64,000 nucleotides of DNA, taken from NCBI RefSeq assembly GCF_000423445.1, contig NZ_AUHZ01000005.1:212912-276911 (forward strand). The letters are read 5' to 3'. The position numbers were made by a program, and so were the translations under genes. The DNA comes from Acidipropionibacterium thoenii DSM 20276 (GTDB lineage: Bacteria > Actinomycetota > Actinomycetes > Propionibacteriales > Propionibacteriaceae). Shown piece by piece: positions 1 through 6,633 of this stretch. Every line of letters starts with the position of its first letter. The stretch's first letter is position 1. The notes under the pieces were generated by a model. It had not been told where the DNA came from, made no database searches, and saw nothing but the letters and a program-made list of their open reading frames with translations.

Positions 1-211
1 TCTGCCAGGGCTGGGCCGGTGACGTCTGGGCCTGCGGAGAGGCGGCGGGCTGTCCCGCTGCCTGCTGGTACTGGGGGTACTGCTGGGGATCGGCGTACTG
101 GGGATCGGCATCGCCGCGCCGGGGCGCCGGCAGCGGCATCTCGAACCCGGGGGTCTGGGGCGAGCCGGCGGACGGATCGGGAGTTGAGGAACGGCGTGGC
201 GGAGTCGACAT
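1..211 (-). CDS. Pro/Gln-rich protein, N-terminal part only (runs off the window)
   Basis: Reading leftward from an ATG at 211, the frame stays open for 70 codons to the window edge. The protein begins MSTPPRRSSTPDPS and is dominated by Pro, Gln, Ser and Ala, with a PQYADPQQYPQYQQ stretch. Such a disordered leader is common at the N-terminus of actinobacterial membrane or cell-surface proteins, but the functional part lies outside the window, so no function is assigned. A TAGGGT box ends 6 bases before the ATG and there is no good Shine-Dalgarno sequence, which suggests a leaderless transcript. The gene points away from the response regulator next to it. Confidence 0.6.
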   Translation of the reverse strand, partial: MSTPPRRSSTPDPSAGSPQTPGFEMPLPAPRRGDADPQYADPQQYPQYQQAAGQPAASPQAQTSPAQPWQ

Positions 212-217
212 GGCCCC

Positions 218-223
218 ACCCTA
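218..223 (-). promoter_or_regulatory. -10 box for a leaderless transcript
   Basis: TAGGGT on the minus strand, 6 bases before the ATG at 211. It matches the actinobacterial TANNNT consensus and recurs in the same position at several other genes in this window. Confidence 0.45.
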
Positions 224-349
224 TGGCGAGCCGGTGGCCGGACGAGGGTGCGCGCCGCGCAGAGGTCGATCTGGGGGAGAACTGGGGGGAGGGTCCGCCG
301 ACTCCCGATCGGGCGGCCGGTGGCCACCGGGAGCCGGATCGACGGGGCC

Positions 350-1006
350 TCAGATCAGCCCGACCTCGCGGGCGAAGAGCACCAGACCGACCCGGTCCCG
401 GCACTCCAGTTTCGCCAGCAGCCGGCCGATGTGGGTCTTGACGGTGCCCTCGGCCATGTAGAGGGTCTGGGCGATCTCGGCATTGGTGGCGCCCTTGGCG
501 ATCTCCACCAGCACCTCGGTCTCCCGGTCGGTGAGCACCGAGAGCCGCTCCTGGTTCTGTTCGGGGCTCTCCGGAAGCGTCGGGACGACATGGTCCAGCA
601 GCCGGCGAGTCGCCGAGGGGGCGACGACTGCCTCCCCGGCGGCCACGCTGCGGATCGCCGACAGCAGCTCGGCCGGGCGGGCGTCCTTCAGCAGGAATCC
701 GGAGGCCCCGGCCTTCAGTCCGGCGTAGACGTACTCGTCCAGGTCGAAGGTGGTGAGGATCATCACCTTGGTCTCCAGCCGTGAGGCGGCGATCCGCCGG
801 GTGGCCTCCACGCCGTCCATCACCGGCATCCGGATGTCCATCAGTGCGACGTCGGCGGGGGTGGTGCGAAGGACGTCCAGGGCCTCGGCACCGTTGGAGG
901 CCTCGCCGACGACCTCGATGTCGTCCTCGGCCTCGATGAGCATCCGGAATCCCGAGCGCACCAGGGACTGGTCGTCGACCAGCAGCACGCGAATCGCTTC
1001 AGGCAT
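350..1006 (-). CDS. NarL/LuxR-type two-component response regulator
   Basis: A 218-residue DNA-binding response regulator. The receiver domain fills about residues 5-122: the acidic pair is D11/D12, the phosphoacceptor is D57 (in ALMDIRMP) and the conserved lysine is K107. A LuxR-type helix-turn-helix occupies about 155-215 (LTDRETEVLVEIAKG, then VKTHIGRLLAKL). The start is set at 1006, where GGAGG lies 5 bases upstream; the frame is open to 1036 but that extension lacks such a site. It lies directly downstream of a histidine kinase on the same strand, 275 bases away, so the two very probably form a pair. The signal and targets cannot be read from the sequence. Confidence 0.9.
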   Translation of the reverse strand: MPEAIRVLLVDDQSLVRSGFRMLIEAEDDIEVVGEASNGAEALDVLRTTPADVALMDIRMPVMDGVEATRRIAASRLETKVMILTTFDLDEYVYAGLKAGASGFLLKDARPAELLSAIRSVAAGEAVVAPSATRRLLDHVVPTLPESPEQNQERLSVLTDRETEVLVEIAKGATNAEIAQTLYMAEGTVKTHIGRLLAKLECRDRVGLVLFAREVGLI

Positions 1007-1088
1007 GGCACCTCCGGGTTGGGATCCATCCCGCATCGTAGTTGAGGCCGCCCGCCGTGGTGGCCACCGCGTGGTCGAGTCGGTGGCG

Positions 1089-1169
1089 CAGCTCCTCCCC
1101 GCCCCCAGGCACGGTCGTCCTTCCTGGTGGGCCCGGCAGCTCCTCCCCGCCCCCAGGCACGTTCGTCCT
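1089..1169. repeat. 33-bp direct repeat, two copies 48 bp apart
   Basis: The 33-base unit at 1089-1121 (beginning CAGCTCCTCCCCGCCCCCAG) recurs at 1137-1169 with one base changed. The second copy runs into the left arm of the large palindrome. The repeat lies in the gap between the sensor kinase and the response regulator. Confidence 0.8.
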
Positions 1170-1227
1170 CAGATCCGACGTTCGTCCTGGAATTCCAGGA
1201 CGAACGTCGGATCTGAGGACGAACGTG
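1158..1227. repeat. 70-bp perfect palindrome between kinase and regulator genes
   Basis: Every base from 1158 to 1192 pairs with its mirror in 1193-1227; the centre is GGAATTCC. Each 35-base arm contains the 10-mer ACGTTCGTCC twice, so the element is a nested repeat as well as a palindrome. As RNA it would form a very stable cruciform-like hairpin in the middle of the presumed kinase-regulator transcript. It could act as an mRNA processing or partial termination signal, a protein-binding site, or a dispersed REP-like element. There is no U-tract after it, so an ordinary intrinsic terminator is less likely. Confidence 0.9.
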
Positions 1228-1281
1228 GGGACCGGCCCGACACCTACGGCTGAGCCCGACCGGAGCGCGGACCCCGGGGGC

Positions 1282-2703
1282 CTATCGACAGGCTCCCAGC
1301 GGCAACAGGGCATGCACCCGGAAGCCGTGGTCGGCCAGTGGCCCGGTCTCCAGCTGACCACCCATCGAGGTCACCCGCTCCCGCATCCCCTGCAGCCCAT
1401 GACCGCGTCCATCCCCCTGGATCGTCTCGCCGTGGCCGTCATCGGTGATGGTCAGACTCATCGTGGTCTGGCGGTAGTGCACCGCCACCTCGGCATGTGC
1501 GGTCGGCCCGGCATGCTTGAGCACATTGGTGACCGCCTCCTGGACCACCCGGTAGGCGGTCAGCCCGAGGGCCTCGGAGACCTCGGGGCGCTGCCCGGTG
1601 ACGGTGAGGGTGATCCGCTCACCGGAGTGCTCGACCAGCTCAGGGATGTCTGTCAGCCCGGGAGAGGGCGAGTAGGCGGCCTTCTCCGAGGGGTCCTTTC
1701 GCAGCACCCCGACGATGCGGCGCATCTCGACCAGGGCGTCGCGACCGGTGTCGGCAATGATGTCGAGGACATCGGCGGCCTTCTCGGGCTTCTTGGCGGC
1801 CAACGCCTTGCCCCCCTCGGCCTGGACGATCATCACCGACAAGGAGTGGGCGACGATGTCGTGCAGTTCCCGGGCGATCTCATTGCGGGTGCGCTCCTCG
1901 ATGACGTGGGCGTCCTGCTCCCGCTCGGCCAGGATCGCGCGGTACCGCTCGGCCTTGGCCATCCGCTGCTGGGACTCGATGAGGGCGGCCTCGCGCAGCC
2001 GACGTCCCACCGCATAGGGGGTGATGACCAGACCGGCGCAGACCGTCATCGACAGGAACAACAGCATCCACGGGGTCCCGCCATCGCTCGGGTAGTCGGC
2101 GGTCATCGCGGCATGCCAGCGGGCCGGTCCGAGGATCGCGCCGAGGGCACCGACCCACAGCACCCAGCGCGACTGGGCGCCGTCCACCCAGCGGGCGACC
2201 GAGTACGAGGCGATCGGGATGGTGAGGATCGACAGCACCGGCCAGGGCACCAGCAGCAGCTGGATGCCGGCCCCGACGCTCACCAGGGCGAGCATCATGA
2301 TCGGCTGGTCGCGCCGGATCGAGACCGAGGCGACCATCATCATCGAGCTCACCAGGGCGGCGACGTACTCCACGCTGGGATGCAGGATCACCGAGGTGAC
2401 ATAGGGCACCACGGTGAGCACGGTGAGGGCCACCACCACGGTGATGTCGATCCACAGCGAACGCTCGGTGTCCTGGGGCCGGCCGTCGTCGATCTTGGGA
2501 TTGAGGACCTCCTCCATCCCGGGGATCGACAACTGCTCGCCCGAGCGGCCGGCACTGCGACCGCCCCGGCCGGTGGGGAAGCGCGCGGTGTGGAACCCGG
2601 CGGGGAACAGGCTCGGGGAGAACCTCGTCAGGCGCGCGCGAACCCCGCTCCCGGACCTGTCCTGCGGTGCGGGGGTCGTCATGTCACGCCCGCTGGTGCT
2701 CAT
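1282..2703 (-). CDS. NarL-family sensor histidine kinase (HisKA_3)
   Basis: A 473-residue membrane sensor kinase. A charged N-terminal region of about 80 residues precedes some five membrane segments between about 83 and 235. A short coiled stretch leads into the HisKA_3 dimerisation helix (RTRNEIARELHDIVAHSLSV), where H281 is the predicted phosphorylation site. The HATPase domain ends the protein, with a GHGLQGMRERV G-box near residue 435. The start at 2703 has GGGAG just upstream; an ATG seven codons later is an alternative. No large extracellular domain is present, so sensing is probably within the membrane, as in DesK- or LiaS-like kinases. It is upstream of its likely partner regulator on the same strand. 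Confidence 0.88.
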   Translation of the reverse strand: MSTSGRDMTTPAPQDRSGSGVRARLTRFSPSLFPAGFHTARFPTGRGGRSAGRSGEQLSIPGMEEVLNPKIDDGRPQDTERSLWIDITVVVALTVLTVVPYVTSVILHPSVEYVAALVSSMMMVASVSIRRDQPIMMLALVSVGAGIQLLLVPWPVLSILTIPIASYSVARWVDGAQSRWVLWVGALGAILGPARWHAAMTADYPSDGGTPWMLLFLSMTVCAGLVITPYAVGRRLREAALIESQQRMAKAERYRAILAEREQDAHVIEERTRNEIARELHDIVAHSLSVMIVQAEGGKALAAKKPEKAADVLDIIADTGRDALVEMRRIVGVLRKDPSEKAAYSPSPGLTDIPELVEHSGERITLTVTGQRPEVSEALGLTAYRVVQEAVTNVLKHAGPTAHAEVAVHYRQTTMSLTITDDGHGETIQGDGRGHGLQGMRERVTSMGGQLETGPLADHGFRVHALLPLGACR

Positions 2704-2855
2704 CGGCTCCCAGTGTACGAATGGCCCTCAATCAGCTGATCCCCAGGCTGGGCCATAGGATTGGGGCCGGGGTGACCAGCAGGGTTGACGATCACCTCGG
2801 ACAACCCAGCGGCACCCCAGTGGCGTCGACATCGAGGAAGAAGGCACAGGTCAGG

Positions 2856-3845
2856 ATGCGGATTCTCATCACCGGCGGGGCGGGATACATCGGATCGACG
2901 GTCGGGTCGGCCTGCATGGAGGCAGGCCACGAGGTGGTCGTCCTCGACAACCTGTCGGCCGGACGCCGCGAGTTCGTCACCGATCGCACGTTCTACCAGG
3001 GCGACGTCGCCGACCAGCAGCTGCTCGACACGATCTTCTCCGAGAACCAGATCGACGCCGTGGTGCACTGCGCCGCCAAGATCATCGTCCCCGAGTCGGT
3101 CTCGGAACCGCTGGCCTACTACGAGAACAACGTCGGCAAGACGGTCAAGCTGCTCCAGGCGATGGCGCGCAACGGAGTCAACCGGATCCTGTTCTCCTCC
3201 TCGGCCTCCATCTACGCCACCGATGCCGAGTTCAAGGTCTCCGAGGACTCCGCTCTGGACCCGGGCTCCCCCTACGCCACCACCAAGTTCATGGTCGAGT
3301 ACATCCTGCGCGACGCCGCCCACGCCTCCGATCTCAAGGCCCTGTCGCTGCGCTACTTCAATCCCATCGGCTCGGACCCCAAGCTGCGCTCGGGCCAGCA
3401 GATCGAGCACCCCAGCCACGTGCTGGGCAAGATGATCGACGCCTGGATGGACAAGTCCACCTTCACCGTCACCGGGGTCGACTGGCCGACCCGCGACGGC
3501 TCGGGGATCCGCGACTACATCCACGTCTGGGATCTGGCCCGGGCCCATGTCGCCGCGCTGGAGCACCTCGACGAGGTGACCGCCGAGGACCCCTACCAGG
3601 TCTTCAACATCGGCACCGGCAACGGCGTCACCGTCAAGGAGCTGGTGGACGCCTTCCAGGAGGGCACCGGCCAGCCCCTCAATGTGGTCTACGGGCCGCC
3701 GCGCCCCGGCGACGTGGCCGGGGCCTACACCGTCTCCCACCGTGCCAAGGACCTGCTGGGATGGACCCCCGAGCTGACCCCGGCCGACGGGATCCGTGAC
3801 GCCATCGCCTGGCTTCCGGAGCGCAAGAAGATCCTGGGGTACTGA
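2856..3845 (+). CDS. galE: UDP-glucose 4-epimerase
   Basis: A 329-residue member of the extended short-chain dehydrogenase family that interconverts UDP-glucose and UDP-galactose with bound NAD. The nucleotide-binding motif GGAGYIGS is at residues 7-14, the LDNLS motif at 30-34, the Ser region (SSSAS) at 114-118, and the catalytic pair Y140 and K144 lies in SPYATTK. Length matches the Gram-positive GalE group. The frame is open upstream to 2667, but the Rossmann motif begins at the ATG at 2856, which fixes the start. It probably serves galactose (Leloir) metabolism and supply of UDP-galactose for surface polysaccharide. The neighbours do not form a galactose operon. Confidence 0.93.
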   Translation: MRILITGGAGYIGSTVGSACMEAGHEVVVLDNLSAGRREFVTDRTFYQGDVADQQLLDTIFSENQIDAVVHCAAKIIVPESVSEPLAYYENNVGKTVKLLQAMARNGVNRILFSSSASIYATDAEFKVSEDSALDPGSPYATTKFMVEYILRDAAHASDLKALSLRYFNPIGSDPKLRSGQQIEHPSHVLGKMIDAWMDKSTFTVTGVDWPTRDGSGIRDYIHVWDLARAHVAALEHLDEVTAEDPYQVFNIGTGNGVTVKELVDAFQEGTGQPLNVVYGPPRPGDVAGAYTVSHRAKDLLGWTPELTPADGIRDAIAWLPERKKILGY

Positions 3846-3891
3846 CCGCTCCCGGTCGACTGTGGTGGCCACGGCCCGGAGGAGGGCGAGG

Positions 3892-4047
3892 ATGAGGCAC
3901 AAGTGGTGGTGGGGGCTGGCCGCCCTGGTGGTCGGCGCCGTGATCGGCGGGCAGATCGGCGCCCGGCAGCGGCGTCACCGTGCCGAGTTGTGGGCGGTGG
4001 CCACCGAGGGGGTCTCCTCGGCCGATCCGCATCCCCGCTGGTTCTGA
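3892..4047 (+). CDS. Small single-pass membrane protein, unknown function
   Basis: A 51-residue protein beginning MRHKWWWG. One hydrophobic helix (about residues 5-24, with small-residue GxxxG-like spacing) is followed by a basic Arg/His segment, then a short soluble tail ending HPRWF. The start at 3892 is supported by a strong GGAGGAGGG Shine-Dalgarno region, whereas the longer open frame from 3796 is not. It starts 46 bases after galE ends and may be cotranscribed with it. No family was recognised, and it could be a membrane regulator or simply a lineage-specific protein. Confidence 0.6.
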   Translation: MRHKWWWGLAALVVGAVIGGQIGARQRRHRAELWAVATEGVSSADPHPRWF

Positions 4048-4160
4048 GCCGCCTCACCACTGCGGCAGGCCGAACCTCCGGGGACTTCGTCGGTGCCGGG
4101 ACGCCACATATGGTGGGCCGAAAGGACGACGCCGACCCAGCCGATCCAGGAGGCACCCCC

Positions 4161-5006
4161 ATGCGCACAGTGACGATGTCGGACCAGGAACTTCCCGCGA
4201 TCGGCCAGGGAACCTGGTACCTGGGAGAAGGCCGAGCCCCTCGGGACCAGGAGATCGCGGCCCTGCGGGCTGGTGTCGACGCCGGGATGACGCTGGTCGA
4301 CACCGCCGAGATGTACGGCGACGGGGCCGCCGAGCAGCTGGTCGCCGAGGCCCTGGGATCGGTCCGCGACGAGCTCTTCATCGTCGACAAGGTGCTGCCC
4401 TCGCACGCCTCCCGTGAGGGGATCATCGGCGCCTGCCAGGGGTCCCTGGAGCGGTTGGGCACAGACCACATCGACCTGTACCTGCTGCACTGGCGGGTCT
4501 CCCAGGTGCGTTTCGACGAGGTCATCGAGGGGATGGATGATCTGATGCGGGAGGGCAGCGTCGGTTCCTGGGGGGTCTCCAACCTGGACACCGCCGACAT
4601 CTCCGAGCTGCTCGGGGAGACCGGTGGGCCGGGCTGCGCCACCGACCAGGTGCTCTACAACCTCATCCGCCGCGGCCCGGAGCTGGAGCTGTTCCCGCTG
4701 CTGGCCGAGCACGGCATCCCGGTGATGGCCTACTCCCCGATCGAGCAGGCCCGACTGCTCCAGCCCGGCCCGGGGCTCGACGCCCTGGAGCGGGTGGCCC
4801 AGGGCCACGGCGTCTCCCCCGCACAGGTGGCGCTGGCCTGGACCGTTCGGTCCGGCGATGTGCTGGCGATCCCGCGGACCGGATCGGCCGAGCACGCCGC
4901 CGCCAATGCAGCGGCCGGGGACCTGGTCCTCGGGGAGCAGGACCTGGCCGAGCTGGACGCCGCCTTCCCGGCACCGGAGACGCCGGTTGCCCTGGAGACG
5001 CTCTGA
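4161..5006 (+). CDS. Aldo/keto reductase
   Basis: A 281-residue NAD(P)H-dependent oxidoreductase of the aldo/keto reductase superfamily (TIM barrel). The catalytic tetrad is visible: D47 and Y52 (in DTAEMYG), K77 (IVDKVLP) and H110 (LYLLHW). The C-terminal cofactor-binding segment (AIPRTGSAEHAAANA) is also present. The start at 4161 has CCAGGAGG eight bases upstream. The physiological substrate cannot be read from the sequence; relatives reduce a broad range of aldehydes and ketones, including 2,5-diketo-gluconate and methylglyoxal. It stands between galE and a HAD phosphatase with no obvious shared pathway. Confidence 0.9.
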   Translation: MRTVTMSDQELPAIGQGTWYLGEGRAPRDQEIAALRAGVDAGMTLVDTAEMYGDGAAEQLVAEALGSVRDELFIVDKVLPSHASREGIIGACQGSLERLGTDHIDLYLLHWRVSQVRFDEVIEGMDDLMREGSVGSWGVSNLDTADISELLGETGGPGCATDQVLYNLIRRGPELELFPLLAEHGIPVMAYSPIEQARLLQPGPGLDALERVAQGHGVSPAQVALAWTVRSGDVLAIPRTGSAEHAAANAAAGDLVLGEQDLAELDAAFPAPETPVALETL

Positions 5007-5062
5007 GGGCCGGTCGGCGAGGGCCCCCGATCGGGTCGTGCAGCGGCCCCGGGCCCTGCGCA

Positions 5063-5068
5063 TAGGGT
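5063..5068 (+). promoter_or_regulatory. Probable -10 box upstream of the HAD phosphatase
   Basis: TAGGGT matches the TANNNT consensus. Transcription from here would begin near 5075, giving a leader of about 35 bases that contains the GAGAGGGAG ribosome-binding region used for the ATG at 5109. Confidence 0.4.
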
Positions 5069-5108
5069 TCGGGTGGATGTCAGCGAGCAGCGGAGAGAGG
5101 GAGCGGCG

Positions 5109-5798
5109 ATGATCTCATTGGTGACCTTCGATGTGGTGGGCACCACGGTCGACGACGGCGGGATGGTGTCGAGGGCGCTGCGCACCGCGGTCGAGGAGAC
5201 CGGGGCGCAGGTCAGCGCCGAGGACGTCGAGGCCTGGGCCGGGATCGAGCGGGTCAGCGCGATCGCGGCCTTGATGTCGCTGGGCGGGGTCCGGCCGCGT
5301 CCCGGGGTGGCTCGCCGGCAACTGGCACAGTTCAAGGAGATCCTGGCCGATGCCTGGTCCAGCGAGCCCCCGCAGGAGATCGGCGGAGCCGCATCGGTCT
5401 TCGCGCAGCTCCAGGAACGTGGTATCCGGGTCGCTCTCACCACCGATCTGGACGAGCAGGCGCTCACCCCGCTGATGGAGTCGCTGGGCTGGTGGCCCGC
5501 CCGGCGTCACCTCATCGACACCGTGGTGACCGCCGACGACGTCAGCTCCGGATGCCCCGCCCCCTATCTCATCCATCGGGCGATGGAGCGCACCATGGTG
5601 ATCGACGTCCACCAGGTGCTGGCAGTGGGGGACGCCGTGGTGGATCTCCAAGCCGCCGGCAACGCCGGTGCGGTCTCGGCGGGGGTGCTGACCGGCGCCG
5701 GGGACGGTCAGACGATGGAGGCGGTCGGCGCCGACTTCCTGCTCGGCTCGGTCGCGGAGGTGCCCTCGGTGGTCTCCGCCGACTCGGCGATGGGGTGA
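5109..5798 (+). CDS. HAD-superfamily hydrolase, phosphonatase-like
   Basis: A 229-residue haloacid dehalogenase-fold phosphohydrolase. Motif I is FDVVGTTVDDG with the nucleophile D8; the GTTVD signature is that of the phosphonoacetaldehyde hydrolase-like branch. The usual acid/base residue two positions later is a valine (D-V-V rather than D-x-D or D-x-A). Motif II is LTTDLD (T near 103) and motif III/IV lies around VLAVGDAVVDLQAA. The start at 5109 follows a GAGAGGGAG site; a GTG at 5073 is possible but poorly supported. No other phosphonate gene is nearby, so the substrate is open. Confidence 0.75.
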   Translation: MISLVTFDVVGTTVDDGGMVSRALRTAVEETGAQVSAEDVEAWAGIERVSAIAALMSLGGVRPRPGVARRQLAQFKEILADAWSSEPPQEIGGAASVFAQLQERGIRVALTTDLDEQALTPLMESLGWWPARRHLIDTVVTADDVSSGCPAPYLIHRAMERTMVIDVHQVLAVGDAVVDLQAAGNAGAVSAGVLTGAGDGQTMEAVGADFLLGSVAEVPSVVSADSAMG

Positions 5799-5801
5799 GC
5801 C

Positions 5802-5855
5802 GCTGCCGGTGACCACCTGTCGGGCCGACGGGACGGTTCGACCGGCTCCGGCAGC
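5802..5855. terminator. Possible bidirectional terminator between convergent genes
   Basis: GCTGCCGG (5802-5809) pairs with CCGGCAGC (5848-5855), and a smaller GTCGG/CCGAC hairpin lies inside. It sits between the converging HAD and TetR genes. There is no T-tract. Confidence 0.35.
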
Positions 5856-5872
5856 AGGTACCGGAGCAGAAC

Positions 5873-6505
5873 TCAGACCCTCATCAGGGCCCCGAGCAGG
5901 GTCGACATCTGGCGCTCCACCTCGACGTGGTCGGCCGGGTGCCCGGCGATGATCGCCTCGATCATCTGCTGGTCGTGGACGGTGCGCATGATCGCCAGCA
6001 GGTCGTCCACCGAGATCCCCAGCTGGACACCGTTGGCGGCAATCACCTCCGCCACCAGCTCGCGCAGGGCAGGTGTGCAGGACTCGGTGAGGGCCCGGTA
6101 GGCCGGCCGCAGCTCCGGATCACGGGCCGCCTGGAGGCGGATCTCGTTGATCGCCAGGATCGTCTCCGGATCCGAACTCACCGTGCTGGTGAACAGTTTG
6201 ATCGCCAGCCCGAGCTTGCGCTCGATCGGCAGCCCGGTGGCCGAGACCCGCGGCAGCTCGGTGGCCAGCGCCATGATCGTCTGATCGATGGAGCGGTGCA
6301 GGACGTCGATGCACAGTTCGTTCTTGGACTCGAAGTTGGAGTAGAAGGCCCCGCGGGTGAACCCGGCCTCCTCGCAGATCTCCTCCACCGAGGCGCCGTC
6401 GACCCCCTTGCGGGCTATCACCCGCACAGCGGCCCACGCCAGCCTCTCCCTGGTGGCCGCCCGTCGCGTGCTGACCTGCTCGTGGGACGTCGCCACATCG
6501 GTCAT
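5873..6505 (-). CDS. TetR-family repressor of the divergent MMPL-YhgE operon
   Basis: A 210-residue TetR/AcrR-type regulator. The N-terminal helix-turn-helix spans about residues 22-63 (ASVEEICEEAGFTRGAFYSNF); the rest is an all-helical ligand-binding and dimerisation domain. AGGGAGG stands six bases before the ATG at 6505; an adjacent in-frame ATG at 6508 is an alternative, and the frame extends to 6541. The gene is divergent from the MMPL transporter. The 130-base gap holds a 17-bp palindrome that overlaps the -10 boxes of both genes, so autoregulation together with repression of the transporter is likely. The inducer is unknown; relatives of this arrangement respond to lipids, fatty acids or drugs. 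Confidence 0.88.
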   Translation of the reverse strand: MTDVATSHEQVSTRRAATRERLAWAAVRVIARKGVDGASVEEICEEAGFTRGAFYSNFESKNELCIDVLHRSIDQTIMALATELPRVSATGLPIERKLGLAIKLFTSTVSSDPETILAINEIRLQAARDPELRPAYRALTESCTPALRELVAEVIAANGVQLGISVDDLLAIMRTVHDQQMIEAIIAGHPADHVEVERQMSTLLGALMRV

Positions 6506-6569
6506 CATTGGCCTCCCTGGGCCCGTGTTCAGCCCTGTCACAACCGGTCTCCGTCGGTTTGCATACGAC

Positions 6570-6586
6570 AGTGTATCGCATACACT
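6570..6586. promoter_or_regulatory. TetR operator overlapping divergent -10 boxes
   Basis: AGTGTAT-CGC-ATACACT is a perfect palindrome with 7-base arms. Each arm contains TACACT, a TANNNT -10 box, facing outward: 6581-6586 on the plus strand for the MMPL gene and 6575-6570 on the minus strand for the TetR gene. A dimer bound here would block both promoters at once. Confidence 0.7.
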
Positions 6587-6591
6587 TCTGT

Positions 6592-6615
6592 ATCGGATAC
6601 GGGCATGTATCCGAT
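6592..6615. promoter_or_regulatory. Second inverted repeat in the TetR-MMPL gap
   Basis: ATCGGATAC (6592-6600) and GTATCCGAT (6607-6615) are perfect 9-base inverted repeats separated by six bases. The element falls at the predicted transcription start of the MMPL gene, so it could be a second operator or a 5'-end hairpin. Confidence 0.6.
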
Positions 6616-6633
6616 CACGACCCAGAGGTGACG

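Noticed and set aside
1042..2739. Long plus-strand open frame (565 codons) opposite the sensor kinase
   Set aside because: It is the mirror of a well-supported kinase gene, with low-complexity Gly/His/Asp composition. Such shadow frames are common in GC-rich DNA.
5073..5108. GTG start at 5073 for the HAD phosphatase
   Set aside because: The TAGGGT box ends only four bases before it, and the ATG at 5109 has a good ribosome-binding site and begins the HAD fold directly.
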